DNA from: Amycolatopsis sp. GM8
GTDB lineage: Bacteria > Actinomycetota > Actinomycetes > Mycobacteriales > Pseudonocardiaceae
Direction: 5' to 3'
NCBI RefSeq assembly: GCF_021653975.1
Contig: NZ_JAJKFK010000005.1
Span: forward strand, 531,948 to 595,947
Length of the DNA stretch: 64,000 nt
In this document: positions 44,119 to 51,853 of the stretch, in pieces
Layout: each line of letters begins with the position of its first letter
How positions within the stretch are numbered: the stretch's first letter is position 1
Translations under genes and position numbers: made by a program
Notes under the pieces: model-generated
The model's database searches: none
Told to the model about the DNA's origin: nothing
What the model saw: only the letters and a program-made list of their open reading frames with translations

Positions 44119-45033
44119 TCAATATTCGCCGTGCACCAGATTTCGGGGCAGTTCGCCACCCGCGTACCGCGCGATTTCCGCCGCCGCGACGGCGTACGAA
44201 CGGCTCTGCGCGTCACGGACCGTGCCCGCGATATGTGGCGTCAGCACCAGGTTGGGTGCTGTCCACAATGGATGACCGGCGGGTAGCGGCTCGGGCTCGG
44301 TCACGTCTAGTGCCGCGCGGAGGCGACCAGCGTTCAATTCGGCCAGCAACGCCTTGGTGTGCACAATCGCACCACGCGCGGCATTGACGAGTACGGCACC
44401 GTCCGCCATGCGGGCCAGGAAATCGGTGTCGACCATGCCGCGGGTGCGGGATGTCAGCGGCACCATCAGCACCACGACCTCGTGGTCGGCGAGCAGTTCG
44501 GGCAGCTCGTCGACGGAGTGGATGTCGTCGCGGGCGCGCATGCCGACCATCGTCACGATCGCGTCGAACGGTTCCAGCCTGCGGCGCAGCTGGTTGCCGA
44601 GGTCGCCCGCCCCGACGATCAGCACTCGCTTGCCCTGCAACGTGTCGGTGCCACGGCGGGTCCACCGTCCGGCGGTTTGCTCCGCGGCGAACGAGTCCAG
44701 CTCGCGATGCATCGAAAGGAGCACCGCGACCACCCATTCGGCCGTACTGCCGCCGTGCGCGCCGCGGCAGGTGGACAGCAGGACGCCGTCGGGCAGCACG
44801 CCCGTCCAGTCCTCGGCTCCGGCGGACAGCAGCTGGATGAGCTTCAGGTTGGGCAGCCGCGCCAGCAGCCGTGCGCGGCTCTCGGCCGGGGTCGGGCCGG
44901 GGATGAGGACCTCGGCCTTGTCGGCCTCGGATGGCAGCGGTTCGCCGGGCGTGTACCGCACCGTTTCGACTTCGGGGATCCCGGCGAGCGCCCGCACTCC
45001 GTCGTCGCCTGGGACCAGCACCGTGACGGTCAT
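44119..45033 (-). CDS. D-isomer-specific 2-hydroxyacid dehydrogenase
   Basis: A 304-aa NAD(P)-dependent dehydrogenase. The nucleotide fold is VLIVGAGDLGNQLRRRLEPFDAIV (about residue 137), followed by LVNAARGAIVHTKALLAELNAGRLRAALDVTEPEPLP with catalytic Arg and Glu, and VLTPHIAGTVRD with the His. It lacks the SerA-type ACT domain, so it is a general 2-oxoacid/2-hydroxyacid enzyme (glyoxylate/hydroxypyruvate type) of unknown substrate. It is divergent from the lipoprotein at 45096. Confidence 0.9.
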   Translation of the reverse strand: MTVTVLVPGDDGVRALAGIPEVETVRYTPGEPLPSEADKAEVLIPGPTPAESRARLLARLPNLKLIQLLSAGAEDWTGVLPDGVLLSTCRGAHGGSTAEWVVAVLLSMHRELDSFAAEQTAGRWTRRGTDTLQGKRVLIVGAGDLGNQLRRRLEPFDAIVTMVGMRARDDIHSVDELPELLADHEVVVLMVPLTSRTRGMVDTDFLARMADGAVLVNAARGAIVHTKALLAELNAGRLRAALDVTEPEPLPAGHPLWTAPNLVLTPHIAGTVRDAQSRSYAVAAAEIARYAGGELPRNLVHGEY

Positions 45034-45095
45034 GATTGGACCGTATCCCGGGGACTCACGGGTGGCTCACGGACGCCCACCTAGGCTGGAGGTCT

Positions 45096-46289
45096 ATGCG
45101 CATTCGGTGGGGACGGTCTCCGTGGCTGGTCGCGGCTTGCGGCGTCGTGCTGGCAGGCTGCGCGAGCTTCGATGATCGGGCCGCGGGGCAGACGTTCGAG
45201 CCTGCGCCCGAGTTGAGCGCGCCGGCCGGTCCGCAGCCGCAGTTGCCGGAGATCGACGGCAATTCGGGTTCCGACACGCCGCGACCCAACGCGGCACCGA
45301 CGCCGATCCCACCGCCGCAGGGGTGCACGGACTTCGACAAGGCGGTCATCGCCACCTGTCTCGACACCGTTTCCGCCGTCGCGGCCCTGCCCAGCACCGA
45401 CTCGGGGCCGGCCGCGCTGGCGGGCGAGCGCAAGAGCGGCCGGGTCGTGCAGGTCGAAAGTGGTTCGCCGGCGGCGGACCTGATCAAGCTGAACGTCGAC
45501 GCCACCGGTGATGGTGGTCTGACCGGGCTCGCGCTGTCGCCGACTTACAGTGAAGATCAGCTGGTCTTCGCCTACATCACGACGCCGACGGACAACCGGG
45601 TGGTGCGTTTCACGAAGGGCCAGCAGGCGAAGCCGATCCTGACAGGCATTCCGAAGGGCGCCGCGGGTAATCGCGGTGCACTGTTGACGGATGGCAAGGG
45701 TGCGCTGCTCGTGGCCACGGGTGATGCGGGTAACCCTTCGGCCGGTGCGGATCCGAACTCGCTGGCGGGGAAGGTCCTGCGGATCGACACCGCGGGCAAC
45801 GCCGCCGCCGGCAACCCGACGCCCGGTTCGCGTGTCTTCGCCACCGGCCTGCGTTCGCCGGGCGGCCTGTGCAAGTCCGCGGATGGCGGTCGGATTTGGG
45901 TGACTGACCATGGGGACACGGCAGACTTGGTGTACCGGGTGGCCGGGGGCACTTCGCTGGTGGCGCCGGCGTGGACGTGGCCGGACAAGCCGGGTCTCGC
46001 GGGCTGCGCCGACAGTGGTGAGTCGTTGATGATCGGCACCTCGGTGGCGGGGAACGTGCAGCAGGTCCCGATCACCCTGGATGGTTCGGTCGGCGGCCAG
46101 CCGAAGGCGATCATGGATGGTAAAAACGGGACGGGCTATGGGCGGTACGGTGGGATGGACCCGCTGGACACCCAATACGCGTTCGTCGGCACCGTGAACA
46201 AGGACGGCGGCCAACCAGTTTCGAGCGATGACCGGGTCGTCATCATCCAACTACACCCCAGCTCCGGCGGCGGCAACGGCAAGGACTGA
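45096..46289 (+). CDS. Lipoprotein with glucose/sorbosone dehydrogenase-like propeller
   Basis: A 397-aa surface lipoprotein. The signal peptide ends in the lipobox LAGC (Cys near residue 22). A Pro-rich linker to about residue 75 is followed by a beta-propeller: GLTGLALSPTYSEDQLVFAYITT, RGALLTDGKGALLVATGDAGN, LAGKVLRID, VFATGLRSPGGLCKSADGGRIWVTDHG. These segments match the soluble PQQ glucose/sorbosone dehydrogenase fold. Cofactor binding cannot be confirmed; some actinobacterial members have lost enzyme activity. ATG 45096 has GGAGG six bases upstream. About 645 bp of repeat-rich DNA follows its stop. Confidence 0.85.
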   Translation: MRIRWGRSPWLVAACGVVLAGCASFDDRAAGQTFEPAPELSAPAGPQPQLPEIDGNSGSDTPRPNAAPTPIPPPQGCTDFDKAVIATCLDTVSAVAALPSTDSGPAALAGERKSGRVVQVESGSPAADLIKLNVDATGDGGLTGLALSPTYSEDQLVFAYITTPTDNRVVRFTKGQQAKPILTGIPKGAAGNRGALLTDGKGALLVATGDAGNPSAGADPNSLAGKVLRIDTAGNAAAGNPTPGSRVFATGLRSPGGLCKSADGGRIWVTDHGDTADLVYRVAGGTSLVAPAWTWPDKPGLAGCADSGESLMIGTSVAGNVQQVPITLDGSVGGQPKAIMDGKNGTGYGRYGGMDPLDTQYAFVGTVNKDGGQPVSSDDRVVIIQLHPSSGGGNGKD

Positions 46290-46314
46290 CCACTCTCCAG
46301 CCGCCCCACCCCGC

Positions 46315-46440
46315 GCGAACGGCCAACTCACTGACGTAGCGAGCAAACTCAGCCGCGCGGACGGCCAACTCACCGACACCACGGGCAAACACGCCCGCAT
46401 AGCCAGCAAACACGAGCGCACCACGGGCAAACACGCCGGG
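46315..46440. repeat. Second 21-bp tandem repeat array
   Basis: Six 21-bp units from 46315 to 46440. Units 1 and 3 share GGCCAACTCAC, unit 2 has AGCAAACTCA, and units 4-6 share the AAACACG core; units 4 and 6 are nearly identical. The array begins 25 bp after the lipoprotein stop. Its period equals that of the array at 17118-17234, also placed just after a stop codon. The short frames it opens on both strands are low-complexity and not counted as genes. Confidence 0.8.
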
Positions 46441-46516
46441 GCCAGGAACCTGGCACCGAAACGCGACCACCAACCCAGCCCACCCACACCTCCCCCAACC
46501 CCGATAGAAAGCCGCC

Positions 46517-46610
46517 CTAGCGGTTGGTGCGTCGTGTCAAGGGTGACCGCGCCAGCGGTCATCGCGAAGCGACGCCGAAGGCGCCCTTGATACGACGTGC
46601 CAACCGTTAG
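46517..46610 (+). other. 94-nt four-stem structured element without unpaired junction bases
   Basis: A 27-bp closing stem joins 46517-46543 and 46584-46610. The 40 nt inside are used up exactly by three hairpins: TGACCGC-GCCA-GCGGTCA (46544-46561), TCGC-GAA-GCGA (46562-46572) and CGCC-GAA-GGCG (46573-46583). The four non-Watson-Crick positions in the closing stem are all G-T, so they would be G-U pairs in a plus-strand RNA but A-C mismatches in the other strand. This favours an RNA read in the direction of the upstream lipoprotein gene. Function unknown. Confidence 0.7.
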
Positions 46611-46644
46611 ACACTCGGCGATCAGGGTGGGCCGCTACCTCCAA

Positions 46645-46687
46645 CCCGGCGCGAAGCGCCGGGCGACCCTCGCGCGGAGCGCGAGGG
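46645..46687. repeat. Pair of triloop hairpins
   Basis: CCCGGCGC-GAA-GCGCCGGG (46645-46663) and CCCTCGCGC-GGA-GCGCGAGGG (46667-46687) are both perfect, three bases apart, followed by an A-rich run. They may end transcription or belong to the structured repeat region. Confidence 0.6.
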
Positions 46688-46766
46688 AAAAGAAAAAGAT
46701 GTCCTCGCCGGACGGGCAGGCTCCAGGATGACTGACCCCAAGGGATCTCACCTTGAGTGGGTGGTT

Positions 46767-46922
46767 GAGTTGGGTGGTCATCCCGTCGCCTGCGGTTTTC
46801 GAATATCACTTTTCCTCAGAGCCGCAAGCTTTGTGTTCTCGGCCGCAAGCCGGGCAGGAAGGTTGCGGCCCTGACGAAAAGTGATCGTGCCCTTTTCAGG
46901 CGACGGGATGACCACCCAACTC
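46767..46922. repeat. 156-bp element with 26-bp terminal inverted repeats, copy A
   Basis: Perfect 26-bp ends (46767-46792 and 46897-46922; outer bases GAGTTGGGTGG) surround an inner inverted repeat of about 23 bp beginning ATCACTTTTC with two mismatches. The reverse complement of a second copy lies at 63508-63662, and similarity continues outward to about 46687 and 46940. It has the shape of a MITE or of a long bidirectional hairpin. It lies between convergent genes and reaches to within 13 bp of the stop of the gene at 46935. Confidence 0.85.
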
Positions 46923-46934
46923 GGCCCCTGGGCT

Positions 46935-47450
46935 TTACGCCCGCCGCCGCGCCGCCCGTACGTCCACTATCGCCGCCACAAGGGAAACCACCCCGCACAG
47001 CAGCGCCAGATATCGGCCTACGCCGCCATAAAACGCGACGCCTGCTTCCTGGCTGAGGAAATCTCGCACGTCCGCCGAAAACTGCCAGCTGATCCCGAGC
47101 CACGCCAGCAGCATCAGCACCAAAGCTACCGCGACGGCCATCAGCCACAGGTGCGGCAAACCGCTGCGGCGCAGGGCGGGACGCTGCCCGAGGAGGACAA
47201 CCGCGACCCCGGCAAGCAACAACACCACTGGTCCAGACCATGCCAAGAATCCGGTGGTGAAGGCATCCCGGGCGACCTCACTCGACGGTAGCGAGTTCAG
47301 CGCGTCTTCGACATCTTGCCTGGTCGCCGTGAGATTGGTCCACGGCAGGAAAAGGGCGCCCACGGCAACAATACCCGCACCGAGGGCAACCCACTCCTGC
47401 CACGAAACCCGGGTCAGCGAGTAACCCGCCGCCGGAGCCTCGCGCGGCAA
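46935..47450 (-). CDS. Conserved four-helix membrane protein
   Basis: A 171-aa protein I cannot name. Four helices are clear: EWVALGAGIVAVGALFLPW, GFLAWSGPVVLLLAGVAVVLLG, LPHLWLMAVAVALVLMLLAWLGI and LALLCGVVSLVAAIVDV. An extracytoplasmic loop of about 30 residues follows helix 1. TTG 47448-47450 starts one base after the gatB stop, so translation is probably coupled to gatB. No clear ribosome-binding site of its own. Confidence 0.7.
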   Translation of the reverse strand: MPREAPAAGYSLTRVSWQEWVALGAGIVAVGALFLPWTNLTATRQDVEDALNSLPSSEVARDAFTTGFLAWSGPVVLLLAGVAVVLLGQRPALRRSGLPHLWLMAVAVALVLMLLAWLGISWQFSADVRDFLSQEAGVAFYGGVGRYLALLCGVVSLVAAIVDVRAARRRA

Positions 47451-47451
47451 C

Positions 47452-48957
47452 TCAGGCGCCCACCCGCTCGATGATCAGCTCCCGCACCCGCTTCGCATCG
47501 GCCTGGCCCTTGGTCGCCTTCATCACCGCGCCGACGATCGCACCCGCGGCCTGGACCTTCCCGCCCCGGATCTTGTCGGCGATGTCCGGCTGCGCGGCCA
47601 ATGCCTCGTCCACCGCGGCCAGCAGAGCCGAATCGTCCGAGACGACCTTCAGGCCCCGCTTCTCCACGACCTCGTCCGGCTCGCCTTCCCCGGCCAGCAC
47701 GCCCTTCACGACCTCGCGCGCGAGCTTGTTGGTCAGCTCGCCGGACGCCACCAGCACCGTCACCCGCGCGACCTGCGCCGGGGTGATCGGCAGCTCGGCC
47801 AGCTCGACTTCACGCGAATTCGCTTCCTGCGCAAGGAAGTTGACCCACCAGCCGCGCGCCTCGTCCGGCTTCGCACCGGCTTCGACGGTCGCCTCGACCA
47901 GCTCGACCGCGCCCGCGTTGAACAGGTCCCGCAGCTCTTCGGCGGTCAGGTCCCACTCGGTCTGAATGCGCTTTCTGCGGTCCGCGGGCTTCTCGGGCAA
48001 CGTCGTCCGCAACTGCTCGACCCACTCCCGCGAGGGCGCGATCGGCACCAGGTCGGGCTCCGGGAAGTACCGGTAGTCCTCCGCGGTTTCCTTGATACGC
48101 CCCGAAGAAGTCGTACCGTCGGCCTCCTGGAAGTGCCGCGTCTCCTGGATGACCGTGCCACCGCCGGCGAGCACCGCCGCCTGCCGCGTCATCTCGTACC
48201 GCACGGCCCGCTCGACGCTGCGCAGCGAGTTGACGTTCTTCGTCTCCGTACGAGTCCCGAACTGCGCCGCGCCCTTCTCCATCAGCGACACGTTCGCGTC
48301 GCAGCGCAGCGAGCCCTGGTCCATCCGGACGTCGGAAACATCCAGCGCCCGCAACAGATCCCGCAGCGTGTTGACATACGCGCGCGCGACCATGGGAGCT
48401 CTGTCGCCCGTTCCGACTATCGGTTTCGTGACGATCTCGATCAGCGGCACGCCGGCCCGGTTGTAGTCCAGCAGCGAGTAATCCGCCCCGTGGATACGAC
48501 CGGTCGCGCCGCCCACGTGCAGCGACTTGCCGGTGTCCTCTTCCATGTGCGCGCGCTCGATCTCGACCCGCACGACCTCGCCGTCGTCCAGCGTCACGTC
48601 GAGGTAACCGTTGAACGCGATCGGCTCGTCGTACTGCGAGGTCTGGAAGTTCTTCGGCATGTCCGGGTAGAAGTAGTTCTTCCGCGCGAACCGGCACCAT
48701 TCCGCGATCTCGCAATTGAGCGCGAGCCCGATCCGGATCGCGGACTCCACGGCCTTGCCGTTGAGCACCGGCAGCGCGCCCGGCAGGCCGAGACACGTCG
48801 GGCAGACGTGCGTGTTCGGCTCGCCGCCGAATACGTTCGGCGTGCTGCAGAACATCTTCGTCTTCGTGTTGAGCTCGGTGTGCACCTCGAGCCCCAGCAC
48901 CGGGTCGAACCGCTCGATGACCTCGGCGTAGTCCATCAGGTCGGCGACCGCAGTCAC
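47452..48957 (-). CDS. gatB: Asp-tRNA(Asn)/Glu-tRNA(Gln) amidotransferase subunit B
   Basis: A 501-aa subunit that binds the misacylated tRNA and activates its Glu (or Asp) with ATP for amidation. [50 protein letters not shown] (from residue 15) is the catalytic core with zinc Cys; [14 protein letters not shown] and [16 protein letters not shown] follow; the tail (about 360-501) is the YqeY-like tRNA-binding domain. GTG start overlaps the gatA stop. Runs as gatC-gatA-gatB. Confidence 0.97.
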   Translation of the reverse strand: MTAVADLMDYAEVIERFDPVLGLEVHTELNTKTKMFCSTPNVFGGEPNTHVCPTCLGLPGALPVLNGKAVESAIRIGLALNCEIAEWCRFARKNYFYPDMPKNFQTSQYDEPIAFNGYLDVTLDDGEVVRVEIERAHMEEDTGKSLHVGGATGRIHGADYSLLDYNRAGVPLIEIVTKPIVGTGDRAPMVARAYVNTLRDLLRALDVSDVRMDQGSLRCDANVSLMEKGAAQFGTRTETKNVNSLRSVERAVRYEMTRQAAVLAGGGTVIQETRHFQEADGTTSSGRIKETAEDYRYFPEPDLVPIAPSREWVEQLRTTLPEKPADRRKRIQTEWDLTAEELRDLFNAGAVELVEATVEAGAKPDEARGWWVNFLAQEANSREVELAELPITPAQVARVTVLVASGELTNKLAREVVKGVLAGEGEPDEVVEKRGLKVVSDDSALLAAVDEALAAQPDIADKIRGGKVQAAGAIVGAVMKATKGQADAKRVRELIIERVGA

Positions 48958-50459
48958 GCCGACACCCCCTTCAGCTCCGGAAGACGGTCCAGGATTTCTC
49001 CGCGCGCCAGCTCGTAGGCCGCGCCGACCCGGTAGAGCCGGTCGTCGGCCAGCGCCGGCGCCATGATCTGCAGGCCCACCGGCAGACCGTCCTCATCGGA
49101 CAGTCCACTCGGGACGCTCATGGCCGCGTTGCCGGCCAGGTTCGACGGGATCGAGCAGATGTCCGAGAGGTACATCGCCATCGGGTCGTCGACACGCTCG
49201 CCGATCTTGAACGCCGTGGTCGGCGTCGTCGGCGAGACCAGCACGTCGACCTTCTCGAAGGCGGCGTCGAAGTCGCGCGTGATGAGCGTGCGCACCTTCT
49301 GCGCCGAGCCGTAGTAGGCGTCGTAGTAGCCGGACGACAGCGCGTACGTGCCGAGCATGATGCGGCGCTTGACCTCCGGGCCGAAACCCGCCTCGCGGGT
49401 CAGCGCCATGACCTCGTCGGCGCTGTGCGCACCATCGTCGGCCACGCGCAGGCCGTAGCGCATCGCGTCGAACCGGGCGAGGTTCGACGACGCCTCGCTC
49501 GGCGCGATCAGGTAGTAAGCGGGCAGCGCGTAGACGAAGTGCGGGCAGGACACCTCGACGACCTCGGCGCCCAGCTCACGCAGCTGCGCGACCGCGCCCT
49601 CGAACGAGCGCAGCACGCCGCCCTGGTAGCCGTCGCCGGAGAGCTCGGTGACCACGCCGACCTTGACGCCCTTGAGGTCCCCGCGCCGGCCCTCGCGGGC
49701 GGCCGCGACGACCGGCGGCACCGGTGCGTCGATCGAGGTCGAGTCCATCGGGTCGTGCCCGGCGATCACTTCGTGCAGCAGCGCGGCGTCGAGCACCGTG
49801 CGCGCGCACGGGCCGGCCTGGTCGAGCGACGACGAGAACGCGACGAGCCCGTACCGCGAAACCCCGCCGTACGTGGGCTTCACGCCGACGGTGCCGGTGA
49901 CCGCGCCCGGCTGGCGGATCGAGCCCCCGGTGTCGGTGCCGATCGCGAGCGGCGCCTCGAACGCGGTGATCGAAGCGGACGAGCCGCCACCTGAACCGCC
50001 GGGGATGCGCGCGTGGTCCCACGGGTTGTGGGTCGGGCCGTACGCCGAGTTCTCGGTGGACGAGCCCATCGCGAACTCGTCCATGTTGGTCTTGCCGAGG
50101 ATCGGCAGGCCGGCCTCGCGCAGCCGCCGGGTGACGGTCGCGTCGTACGGCGGGATCCAGCCCTCTAGCGTCTTCGACCCGCAGGTGGTCGGGCTGTCCT
50201 TGGTGGTCAGCACGTCCTTGAGCGCGAGCGGCACACCGGCGAGCGGGGACGCCGGCGCGGCGCCTTCGCCGATCGCGTCGTCGACCGCCTTCGCCGCGGC
50301 GAGCGCACCGTCGGCGTCCACGTGCAGGAACGCGTGCACGAAGTCGTCGACCTGCCCGATGCGGTCCAGGTGCGCCTGCGTGACCTCGACCGAGGACACC
50401 TCGCGGCCGTGGATCTTTTCGGCCAGCTCGGCGGCCGTGAATCGTGTTAACTCGCTCAC
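48954..50459 (-). CDS. gatA: Asp-tRNA(Asn)/Glu-tRNA(Gln) amidotransferase subunit A
   Basis: A 501-aa amidase that releases ammonia from glutamine and channels it to GatB. The Ser-cisSer-Lys triad is in [14 protein letters not shown] (about residue 79), [12 protein letters not shown] (about 153) and [32 protein letters not shown] (about 177). Family length. GTG 50459 overlaps the gatC stop by four bases (GTGA), and its end overlaps gatB in the same way. Confidence 0.97.
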   Translation of the reverse strand: MSELTRFTAAELAEKIHGREVSSVEVTQAHLDRIGQVDDFVHAFLHVDADGALAAAKAVDDAIGEGAAPASPLAGVPLALKDVLTTKDSPTTCGSKTLEGWIPPYDATVTRRLREAGLPILGKTNMDEFAMGSSTENSAYGPTHNPWDHARIPGGSGGGSSASITAFEAPLAIGTDTGGSIRQPGAVTGTVGVKPTYGGVSRYGLVAFSSSLDQAGPCARTVLDAALLHEVIAGHDPMDSTSIDAPVPPVVAAAREGRRGDLKGVKVGVVTELSGDGYQGGVLRSFEGAVAQLRELGAEVVEVSCPHFVYALPAYYLIAPSEASSNLARFDAMRYGLRVADDGAHSADEVMALTREAGFGPEVKRRIMLGTYALSSGYYDAYYGSAQKVRTLITRDFDAAFEKVDVLVSPTTPTTAFKIGERVDDPMAMYLSDICSIPSNLAGNAAMSVPSGLSDEDGLPVGLQIMAPALADDRLYRVGAAYELARGEILDRLPELKGVSA

Positions 50460-50755
50460 TGTTCCTCCCCCAGGATCCGCGGCACCCGGAACCGGCCCTC
50501 TTCCGCGGCCGGCGCGCCCGACAGCGCCTGCTGCTGTGTCAGCCCCGGCTGCGTGACGTCCTCACGGAAGACGTTGGTCAGCGGCACGGCGTGCGAGGTG
50601 GGCGGGATGTCCTCGCCCGCGACCTCGCCGACCTTGGCCACCGAGTCCAGGATCTGGTCCAGCTGACCTGCGAAGACGTCGAGTTCTTCGTCGGTCACCG
50701 CCAGGTGTGCGAGCTTGGCGAGATGCGCGACCTCGGCACGGGAAATGTTGGGCAC
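50456..50755 (-). CDS. gatC: Asp-tRNA(Asn)/Glu-tRNA(Gln) amidotransferase subunit C
   Basis: A 99-aa subunit that wraps round GatA and GatB and stabilises them. [38 protein letters not shown] (residues 5-42) is the family pattern, ending with [26 protein letters not shown] 50755 is the start (MPNISRAEV). First gene of the operon; divergent from the ACT gene at 50974. Confidence 0.95.
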   Translation of the reverse strand: MPNISRAEVAHLAKLAHLAVTDEELDVFAGQLDQILDSVAKVGEVAGEDIPPTSHAVPLTNVFREDVTQPGLTQQQALSGAPAAEEGRFRVPRILGEEQ

Positions 50756-50973
50756 GCGGGCTTCTCCCGGGTTGTGCTGATCAATGAGCTTTCGTTTCCG
50801 CAAGTCTATGGCGAGCGGCCCGACCGGCTCGACTGGGTTATGCACAGGTTGCCACCGGATCGGTCTCGGAACGCGGACAGCGACTCCCGGTGGGACGCTG
50901 GGTCTGTCACAATCAGCGGCCGGCATGCGCTTCCGGGCAAGGCGGAAGCGCACACTCGCGAGAGGGGTTCGCG

Positions 50974-51627
50974 TTGTCCTTCCTGATCCGGGTTCAGCTC
51001 CCGGACTCGCCAGGGACCCTCGGGGCGGTCGCCACGGCGCTGGGCACCATCGGGGCGGACATCCTCAGCGTCGACGTGGTCGAGCGCACCGGCGGCGTCG
51101 CGATCGACGACCTGGTGATCGAGCTGCCGTCCGGTCGGCTGCCGGATGCGCTGATCACCGCGGCGGAAAGCATTCCCGGCGTCGAGGTCGACGCGGTCCG
51201 GCCGTACGCGGGCGTGCTCGACACGCATCGCGAGCTGGAACTCGTGGAGGAGATCGCGGGTCAGCCGGCGTCGGGGCTGGAGATCCTGGTCGAAGGTGTG
51301 CCACGGATCATCCGGGCGGGCTGGTCGATCGTGGTGGCCGCCACGGAAGACGGCCTCCAGCGGCTGGCTTCGTCGAGCGCCGCGCCGGAGGTGCCGATCA
51401 CGCACCTGCCGTGGCTGCCGCTCGAACGCGCCACGGTGCTGGACGGCGAGGACGACTGGGTGCCGGAGACGTGGCAGGAGCTGGGCACGGAACTGGCCGC
51501 GACGCCGCTCGGGAAACCGGGGAAGGCGCTGCTGGTGGGGCGCCCCGGTGGCCCGATGTTCCGCGCCGCGGAAGTGGCCCGGCTGGCGCATTTCGCCGGC
51601 ATCGTGGCCGTCGTCCTGGACGGCTGA
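50974..51627 (+). CDS. ACT-domain protein
   Basis: A 217-aa protein. The N-terminal ACT domain [37 protein letters not shown] (residues 2-38) suggests amino-acid binding. The rest (about 85-217) has no recognised motif. TTG 50974 follows GAGAGGGG. A similar ACT gene lies beside gatCAB in mycobacteria, so the linkage is conserved, but the ligand and role are unknown. Confidence 0.85.
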   Translation: MSFLIRVQLPDSPGTLGAVATALGTIGADILSVDVVERTGGVAIDDLVIELPSGRLPDALITAAESIPGVEVDAVRPYAGVLDTHRELELVEEIAGQPASGLEILVEGVPRIIRAGWSIVVAATEDGLQRLASSSAAPEVPITHLPWLPLERATVLDGEDDWVPETWQELGTELAATPLGKPGKALLVGRPGGPMFRAAEVARLAHFAGIVAVVLDG

Positions 51628-51639
51628 CTACCCGCCCGC

Positions 51640-51823
51640 GGCTCGCAGGTGGTCGCGGATCGCGCCGGCGAGTGGCCACGATGCTGATGAGTGGATTGCC
51701 ACCCTCGGGCTCGAGGTCGACCAGGATGTCGATATCGCTCGCAGGGTCGGCGTCACCCCGCGCCACCGACCCGAACAGGCGTGAAGCGCAGACCATCGGA
51801 GAAATCCGGGGGCCCGCAAGCAC
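51640..51823 (-). pseudogene. Truncated MNT-type nucleotidyltransferase
   Basis: From ATG 51823 the frame reads SRLFGSVARGDADPASDIDILVDLEPEGGN, containing the GSxxRG and DxD motifs of minimal nucleotidyltransferases, the kind found in MNT/HEPN pairs. Upstream helices are missing, and after the motif the frame loses similarity; another frame gives AIRDHLRAAGG and a stop at 51628. No HEPN partner gene is adjacent. It sits between the ACT gene and the molybdenum enzyme operon and is probably a leftover. Confidence 0.6.
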
Positions 51824-51853
51824 TGCTGGTGGCAGTACCTGCGGGCCCCGCCG

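Noticed and set aside
46228..46590. Frames over the 21-bp array (both strands)
   Set aside because: Repeats of 21 bp keep any frame open; the peptides are pure repeats with no ribosome-binding site.
46517..46610. tRNA gene
   Set aside because: The closing stem is 27 bp and the arms lack D/T-loop signatures and a 7-nt anticodon loop, so it is a different structure.
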